Assembly (NCBI GenBank): GCA_009767595.1
Contig: VSDK01001598.1
Location: 157,739-221,738, forward strand
DNA: 64,000 nucleotides
Source: Symbiodinium kawagutii
Lineage: Eukaryota; Sar; Dinophyceae; Suessiales; Symbiodiniaceae
Direction: 5' to 3'
Shown here one piece after another: positions 44,301 through 53,692 of this stretch. Made by a program: the position numbers and the translations under genes. The notes under the pieces were generated by a model. The model searched no databases and was not told the origin of the DNA. It saw nothing but the letters and a program-made list of their open reading frames with translations. Within the stretch, counting starts at the first letter, position 1; each line of letters begins with the position of its first letter.

Positions 44301-47300
44301 ATTTTGAGAAACCCAATATTTGACGGTAAATCACCAGCATACATGATTGAACATAATCACGGATGACCAACTTAGTCGTATTTATGAAAGGTATGCATTC
44401 TGCATACAACGATTGATAATGGTGATGTTCACTTCTCTGTTGGCTACAATGGCTGATACTGCTTGTCAATTCTGCTAAGTATCTACCTTGATCAACCATT
44501 GTCCATGGTATGGTAGTAGATATTTTGCATGGTAGACCATAATTATGCATGGTTAATGCCATGTGATATATGGGTGTTTCTCAAAATAGGGGACCCCACC
44601 AAACCTTCCAATCTTAACCATTTATAGCAATAAACCCACCACTTTTTGGTCCCCCCATTTTTAGAAACCACCATAATTACAGTAGTTGTTTCCTTATCAT
44701 CAACTTCTATTTACCATATCAACTACTATTAACCATATGGTGGTTTCTCAAAGTAGGGCTACCCCCAAATCATCCACTAGAAACCATTTGTAGTGAGAAA
44801 CCATCTGTTTTGTGGGTCCCCTATGGCTTGAGAAACACCCATATAGCAGTTGTTCATACCCATCATTGTTGGTGACTATTCCCTATCATCAACTACTATA
44901 CATGGATTTTCATCAACTATTATTAGCCATATAGTAATAGATACGGATCATTATCGTACCATATATATATATATACATACACACATATATATATATACAC
45001 ACACACATATATATATGCATACATACACGCACACATATATATATATATATGTACATACATAATACATACATATGGATTATCATCATACCATATGGCTGTG
45101 GGTCAGTTCACCCCGTACCCCTGATTCCCCTATCATTAACCATTGGTTCCCTTATTATTGCTTGGTCATTATAAGCCACTATTGATGGTTCATATTGACC
45201 CATAGCCATATATAGCTGGTATATCCCTATAGTTGCTAGTTGTTATCCCCTATTATTAACCATTAACCAGCTAGTTAACCACTGGTTGTCCATATATAGA
45301 TCAACCATATGGATTATCATCATGCCATATATAGATCATCCATCATATCCACCATTCTCCCCGTGCATCGTCACCCGTTCCGTGGGCCCAGGCCTTGACG
45401 ATCCGCGAGAGGATGGAGGCGGTGACCGGCCGAGCTGGGGGTTGGCCGATGGGTGGTGATGAGTTGCTGAAGAATCAAATGACTTAGTGGAATGCATAGA
45501 TTAATTTGCATCAATGATATATCCATGATAATTTCCATAAAGATAATTTTTAGGTAATATGTAGATATTGTAATATATCATAATACTTACTTCCCAAGTT
45601 ATTGGATGAAATTTGCATCCGTGATATACGTAATAATCCATACTATGAGTTAATAATATGGTTAAATTGCATGGGTATCCATTGTATTTGACTTAGTTAA
45701 ATAGATAGTATCGGTTTGTTAGTATGCATTTGACAGTATGGATAAACTTGATTGTTATAGATAGTATGGATAGTAAATTAATCAGTACTAGATTTGATCT
45801 TTTACAATCAGCCGGATTAAGTAGGTAATAGATTGTATGGATTCAATAGATTGTATGGATTCACTAGTATGCTTTGTCAACGTCTCCATGGAGTTTCACA
45901 GCTTGTCTCTAAAGTGTTCCTCTTGGGTTGCACCGGTACCAGGTCCTACAGGGTAATAAGTTGACTAATAAACCATTTAACTATAGTTACATCTACCATA
46001 ACAAGTAGTTACCATAGTTATAAACCAACTTGACCATGGTAGTGGTTTATAACTATGTCAACAATGTTACTCCTAGTTATAACCAACTATACTATAGTGA
46101 CCTAAACCAAGTAGGGGGTACCACTCTGTGGTGTTCCCGGTTCAACCCAGCAACCAGCGCCGTGGCAGATCTTCCTCAGCCTCTATGGGAACACCTTGGT
46201 CCGTGAGCGCGACTGCTGCTTGACAGGAGCAGATCACCAGCCGAGTGTGGTACAGGATAGGGGGAGAGGAGGCAGTTATGCGCCGGCAAACTAACCTGGA
46301 AGTGGGAAAAAAACACACTTTATCATAGTTTTACCTATAAATAAAGGTGATCTTCAGCTTATAGCTTAGTTTGCCAGAGGGTATAAGATGCGATAAGTTG
46401 TTTTAACATGGGAGATCCATTCTGGTTCATAACCATCCATCACACAAGAAAAGTGGGTGAATATCAACAGAATTGGACTAGTGCTGGGGTCATTTTGGGG
46501 ATGTGACCTGCCAGGGGTGCGCTTGATCCGGAGTCATATCAGTAAAGCCAAAGCAACAGCTCTTTATGCAAATTGGCCATGGTTTATTAGAACGAACCTG
46601 CAGTTTAGCCATTGACTTGACCAAAGTTACATCAAGAAATTCTGGTCAGTTCAATTCTTGATAACTGGTAGAATTTGTGTTTATTGAATGATTTTCTGGT
46701 GATTCCCTTACACATCAAGTATTGTTCAACTGGCAGACGTCAAACCATGAAGTCAGCCATTGCAAAACTCTCACGGCACCCGTCTAACAATGTACAGCTG
46801 CTGGGTCGATGGTTGCGTGGAGGGGCGCCTTCTGGATACCCTTGGCCCCCACAACCATTTTACAGGTTATTGTAACCCGTTTGGTTGTTTCTCAAAATGG
46901 GGGTACACCCAACATGGATGGTTTATTCTTATAAATGATTAACATTGGATGCTTTGGGGGGTCCCCTATTTTGAGAAACACCTATATTTAGGAGGGTAGC
47001 AACCTAAACTGGAGCCCACCCACAGTAGTCCATAGTCCATCTCGAAAACTTGGTTTCACTGGGATGGGCCCATGGCAGGAGCTTCGAATTGGTCACCTTG
47101 TTGATGACTCTGGTCACTTTGAATAGTGATGATTGGTGACTGGCTAGTGGTTGACTACCTGGTTTTCTTTTTGATCAAGTACACAACAACATTTCCACCC
47201 TACCTGTTGAAGAGATGTTGATCTTTAGGAAATCCAGTTTCTTGGGAAAGCCACCCGTGGCTTTTCACACCGTCAGCTGAGGGACCAGCTGGTCAACGCT

Positions 47301-50300
47301 ATTGGCTTGATTTGATGTGCTGGTTTTGCCCGTGGTTGGAATGCGTGATTTCGTGGTTTCTCAAAATATGGGACCCCAAAAATGGTTGGATTAGTACTAT
47401 AGACAGTTAATCATGCATGATTTGGGGGTACCGTATTTTGAGAAGCACCCATTTGGGAACTGCATAGAACTGCTTAAATTGAAAGACTGCAACCGGTAAC
47501 CCGAATCTTAGCCTTTGGAAGCTGGAAGCAAACCGTTGATGATGAGGTTCTGGCACCGACAAGCCATGAACAAAACTACGATTTTCACATGGATCGTCAT
47601 CAATCACTCTTCAAAAGTTGAACTGACATTCCCAACTATTGTAATCTACACAACCAAATCTGCAATCATCAACGCCTCAAGCAAATCATGTGTTTTTTGC
47701 TCCTAGCTCATGACCCACGAGTCTTCACCTTGGCCGGCTGGGTGCTAGCTGCTGACTGCTGGCCATTGGCTCAGGTAGTTACGTGTCTGAGATTGTCGGG
47801 ATCCTTGGCCGGAAACCGGGGTGAGGTACTAGTGTTACTACCAAATCTGATGCCGAACAAGTTCCGCCACTGACAGCAACAATGGCAAGAACAACGCATG
47901 AATGATGTGCATCAGCCGCAAACAACAAAAATAGCAATCATGGCAGCAAGAACAACATCAGTCACAGCAGATATTATGTTCGAGATCGTCTCACCATCTG
48001 TGCGGCTATGTGTCTATGTGGAGCTGGCATTAGACGGGAAACCCTTGATTAAGAGATGATCCCATGCAGCCTACAGGGTCCAACAACCCAGCGTGCTTGC
48101 AGCAATAAGCATCATCCATCATTATCCACCAGGAACAATTGGTCACAAACTACCCACCATCGTGCATCACCAACCATCTTTCAGCATGAGAAACCATTCC
48201 TGGACCACAAAAACCCATGGTAAAACATGAGAAACCATAAGTTGAATATCCTTAATTAACCTTCACCAATCTGGTCAACTGTGAAACTAACCCACCAACC
48301 GGCACCAACAGGCACCAACCAACTGGCACTAACCAACCGACACGAACCCCGTGGTACCGTGCTGGTCCAGCTCCCCGTTGCTGGGGAGGCGCCCGAATTG
48401 GTAGAGCTGATCTCGGAGAACTCGGCACATCCGCTGGCGGAGAAGGTGAACCGAAAGGGTCCCCGTACGGAACGGCAGACAGGTCAAAGGAGGGTGACTG
48501 AAATGAGTGGTGAATGATGGTTGATAATTATGGTTGATGAGTGCTTAATGATGGTTAAACTCAACTTAAATGAGTGGTTGATAATGGTTGAATGATTAAC
48601 CATCATTTATGATGGTTGATTTGTGTTTAATTAACCGTCATTGAGAATTGTTTGGTTCATAATGATCTGTTTGGATGAGTGGTTTCAAATGTTTCAAATA
48701 TTTTGTATTTTCCCAACCGTAATTATTAACAAATGGTTGGTTGACTAATATTTTTCATGGGGGTTGTAACCACCAACCAGAACATGATTTATTTATGTCT
48801 GTTTGGATGAGTGGTTGGAGTTGATGATGATTAATTATGGTTGATTCTTGTTACAAATGGTTGATAACGGTTGATATGGGTCAGATAATGAACCTAGATA
48901 GTAGATACAGTTCAGGATGATCAATCATGGTTTGTCTTGATAAATGATGGCTTATGATGGTTGGAGTGGGTTTATGGTGTTTAATGATGGCTGACAATGT
49001 TTAACAACGGTTGGGAATGGTTACGATGGGTGGATCATTTTCAACAAGGGGACTGCTACCTGTCAAAATGGGTTGAAAACGTTGAACTGTGTTCACCATG
49101 GTTGACAGTGGTTAAGATCGATTGGCGAATCCTGATCGATAACTGAACATTTTGGTTTATGATCAAAAACGGGATTGTCCACAAATGACCATTGTAACAG
49201 GTCAGAATGATTCATGATTATTGAGAACGGCTCATAGTGTTTGATGGTAGCCAATGATCAATGATGGCGTTTGAACTTTGTGGCTGCCCTGTCCCCTTTG
49301 ATGGACATTCAGAAAACGACTAGACGCGGCGGAGCCAAGGAAACTAGTCCCAAGATTGATGCGCTCTCAATGGCATTGGGTCTGTTGGGGTACGTACCTT
49401 TATTAATGAACAGTCTGACTGTCATTCATGTGGCTGTAGATTTGAGCAGCGCCTCTTGGAAACGTGGTCAGCAGGACCCTTGCCAGGGGTATGGCAAGAC
49501 CTTGCGGAGACTGATCGAAACCGGGTCAGTGGCTGCTGGTTGTAGTCCTGGATCTGATGCCTCGAGGAATCAGTCGGTGACCGGTGATTTTTCCACGGAT
49601 CAACGCAGCTTGGAAGCTGCTTTTGCAACAGCGAAGCATCATGAAGACAGCGAGCCCCCAGACCAGTTGCCTATCAACCAGTGACTCATCATGAGATGAT
49701 GAATGATGAAGACAGCATCCATTTTATTCTTGCTCATTTTCCATCATTTTCCCCTCAGAAAAATCCATCCCCTCTCGCAGGTTGATCTCAGCCAACTGAA
49801 GTTCAAGGATCGCGACATTCTGCAGGACGCTTGCTGGGGAGCCAGCGGATGGGGCTTCAGGTGGGCAGCAACTGGCGCAGAGAAACAGCTGGTGGCCCAC
49901 TGCCAGCTATTAAGTACACCTGAAGCCTCAATAACTATCATTGATTAATATTTATTAGCCGTCATTCGTCATGGTCATGTCATAGCCAGCTTTAAATCTT
50001 AGTGAGCTTGTGACCGTGATGCATGTTGTGGTTTACTATTTCAGTGATCATTTTTGTTTTGGGGTAGCAGCATTTATGTAGATACATCCTGTCGTAGGGA
50101 TATTGGTGGTTGTATTTTGGATCCTAAATCTAGCCTAAATCTAGACTGAGGGGGGAGTTGATCCTCCCGGGTACCAATGCTTTGGCACCGCTTCCATCGG
50201 TAAACACACCCTCAACAGATCTTGTGTGGCTACAATCCTATCACTATTTGCGCGAAGCTTTAGCAGTTCTTTGCCGCAAACACTGACCATGAGTGATGAA

Positions 50301-52223
50301 CTATAAAGCCAATAAAGCCTCAACAAGTCAGTATTCGTATTAAAAAACGATATTTCCTGGGCAAATGTGGATTTCATGGCCGGTTGATTTTCCTGTTGGA
50401 AACGGGCGTAACATTGATCCCAATGCCTAGCACTCAACTCGGCCGCCGCCGCTCAGGACGTTTTCAAAGGCTCCTTGGAAGTTGAAGAATGGCGGTGGCA
50501 CCGAGTGCGTCGTTGGTTGGTTGGTTGGTTGGTTGGTTGGTTGGTTGGTTGGTTGGTTGGTTGGTTGCTGGAGTTGACATGCCAGGTCTGACAGTCCCAG
50601 AAACGGCTGATGATCAAAAATGTCTGTTGGAAATCCCTGACTCTGTGATGGTTCCTGGTTGAAGACGCTGAAAAACCTGACAGCTCATGGTCAAAACATG
50701 TCCAAAGCCTCAGAATGTCTCGGGTTTTCCTCGGTTTTTCCCAGGGTTTTCCCATGGTTTCCCATGGTTTTCCCACCGCCCAGTGACCAGTGACTTGGTC
50801 CCCAGGTTGGTTCAAAGACGTGCCCTTTGACATCGAAGCCCTCAGAGAGCAGTCTGGTGCCCCAGGAGCTGAGAAGTGCCAGGCTGGTTAGCTGAGTCAG
50901 TGGTTGCTTGGGTTAGTTGGGTTGATGGGGTTAGGTTGGTTGGTTTGGTTGGGTTGGATTTGATTTGATTTGATTTGGTTGGGTTGGATTTGGTTTGGTT
51001 GGATTGGGTTGGTGATTAATGATGATTAAGCACTACGGATTGCACGATGACGTTGGGATTTCCGCGCTTGCTCAGTCAAAGCGGAGACACCAAGGCACAG
51101 TGGCTGACGGACTGTCGCCCCTTGGTCGGAGTGTTGTGATGGTTGCTGTTGGTGACCACTATCAATTCACTATTCATCACCATTTTTCGCCCCTTTCAAG
51201 CCCTATGAAACCTTATTAATCATCAACCACTGTTGTTGATTCCTCCCTCGAACAAATCTGATTGCTTCATTGGTTCACCAATCATCCTCTTGAGGCGATG
51301 CCGTGGCTTCTACCGGGCCAGGCGGGGTAGAGGGCTCGCTGGGGTGAAGTCGTTGAGGCATGTGGTTGATCATGGTCGTGTTGATGAGTTTGTGCCAAGC
51401 CGTGACGGGTAACCAATGGGCCCCACCCAAAAAAACATCATATTACTAGGAAACATTGGTTTTGGGGGTGCCATCATTTTGGCACATACCCAATTGGACT
51501 AATCTTCGAGCATGGTCGAAATGTGTTGACACTAAAAATGGTTGATCATGATCATATGCATGGTCGTATCGCTTCTAATGATTCCCAAGTGGCAAAGATC
51601 GATGAAGAGTTCCAATTCTGATCATAGATGGAAGATATCTGGAAGCATATTGGTTTCATGGTTGGTGGTTGTAACATCCTTTATTTTCCATGTCATTCGG
51701 GATGGTTGGTTGATGAGCTTTTCAAAGGGGTGGTTCAACCAACCAGTCAATCTAAGCCCAGGTCAGGGACAAAGCCATGTTCACCACCAAAAAATGCTGG
51801 GTGAAAGCACCAAGCTTCGTTGGTGTCGTTGACGAATTCTTCAACATGAGTGGTTGGCTCATGGGTTTTCTTGGATGATGTACGGTGAACGGGTGGGCAA
51901 TGATGATCAAAAATCATTCATTAGAGGTGATGATGCTTAATGTCAGCCAAAGATGAACAGTTGGTATTGCGTGGTTAAATGGATGAACGCGATGAGGACT
52001 GATGCATTAGATTGGACAATGGATGGTTTTTTGCAACTCATGTTTTGCTGACAATGTTTTGTGGATGGTTGACCATGGCTACCAGATGATCGATGATTGC
52101 GATACAAAGCACGATCAATCGAGTGTGAAGAATTGAAAGTTGAATGATGCTCGACAGCAGTTGATGATGATGATGATGATGATGATGCTGATGACGATGA
52201 TGACGACGATGATCGTGATGACT

Positions 52224-52272
<49 letters not shown>

Positions 52273-53649
52273 CAATGACGATGATGATGATGACGACGAT
52301 GATGCTGATGACGATGATGATGACGATGATCATGATGATTATGATGATGATGATGATAAATGCATTTCTCACCATGGTTTGTGGATGGCGAACAAATTGC
52401 CTTTAACCATCAATGTTGGTGGATAAGTTTTGTTGACCATGTGGCTAAACAGTTGGGTTCATCCTGAGCAGCAAATATAGTCGCGTACCACTTCTGATTA
52501 TGAGTAGCTTGGATGAACCCAAGTTAGTTCACAAGACTGCTGCTAATTCTGATTAGTTGCTGACCCCAATGATAGCCTCATCAGTTCAAGTCGTCATGAG
52601 TTGCGACTTGCTCACCTGCCTTGAGGGTACCCGGGGCTTGGCTGTTGAGGGCTTATACTCTGATGCTGGTGGTTGCTGGCTGGTGGAACATGGGATCCTA
52701 GGGGCGATCTAGGGCTTATACTCTGATGCTGGTGGTTGCTGGCTGGTGCAACTTGGGATCCTAGGGGCGATCTGCTGGCTGTGTAGCCAAGCCACTCACA
52801 TTCGACTTTGGTAGCATCAAACCGCATCGTTGTGGCAGCTGGGTGGATTGAATCCATTCAGCTCTAGTTGTATCTATCATGGGTTACAAATGGTCATACG
52901 ATCTAGTTAAAACGTTTGTATCTACCATAGGCCATGGTTCGTCCTAATTATGCTAGGTATGCTACCACAACTTATCTTACAAAGGTAAGGTACCGCTCCT
53001 TTTTGGAATGGATCACCTGCATCAACTTTCAAGTGGAACCGATGCTTGCGTCACCGTGATTCTGTCACCCGATTGGTGAGATGAAAGCCAGGAGTATGGG
53101 ATGGTAATGGATGATATGGATCAATATTAGCCCTCCAAAAGTCGTGGGTAGTAGGTACTTCACATCTCAATCTCAGCAGATTGACAGTTTTGGTTATTTC
53201 GGGATGGAGGCGCCAACAAATATTCGTGCCAACGAACACATGACGTGGATTCTACATATTTTCGTTACATCTTTCATATAGATGATGGCACCCCCGTGCC
53301 AAGAAGAAACACCCCTGATCCGTTTAATCAAATGATTGGCATGGCTCACCAGACAGCAGGTGGCTCTCCCCCGACCTGCTGGCAGAGGTACGACTACCGA
53401 AAGAACCTCATGGATTACGACTACCAGACCTTCATCAAGGCTCGCGGTGATCCATGGACCCATGGCGGAACCATCGCTGATCTCGGCACATCGTTCCAAG
53501 CATCATGAAGTACAGTATCTCGCCTTCACTTAGGCATGAATGTGCATCATAAGACATCATTGAACCATCATCTAAGTATCATAAACCACCATCAACCTCA
53601 TCAACCACCATGAGCCACCTTGGCACCTCCATATATATACATATATATC

Positions 53650-53692
<43 letters not shown>

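Noticed and set aside
49271-49684. 137-codon ORF between two DNAAF3 exons
   Set aside because: It starts at a non-ATG codon, matches no block of DNAAF3, and the flanking exons join in phase without it.
51405-51500. A further family A copy
   Set aside because: It shares GGGCCCC...GGTTTTGGGGGTGCC-like pieces, but the TTTCTCAAAA arms are missing.
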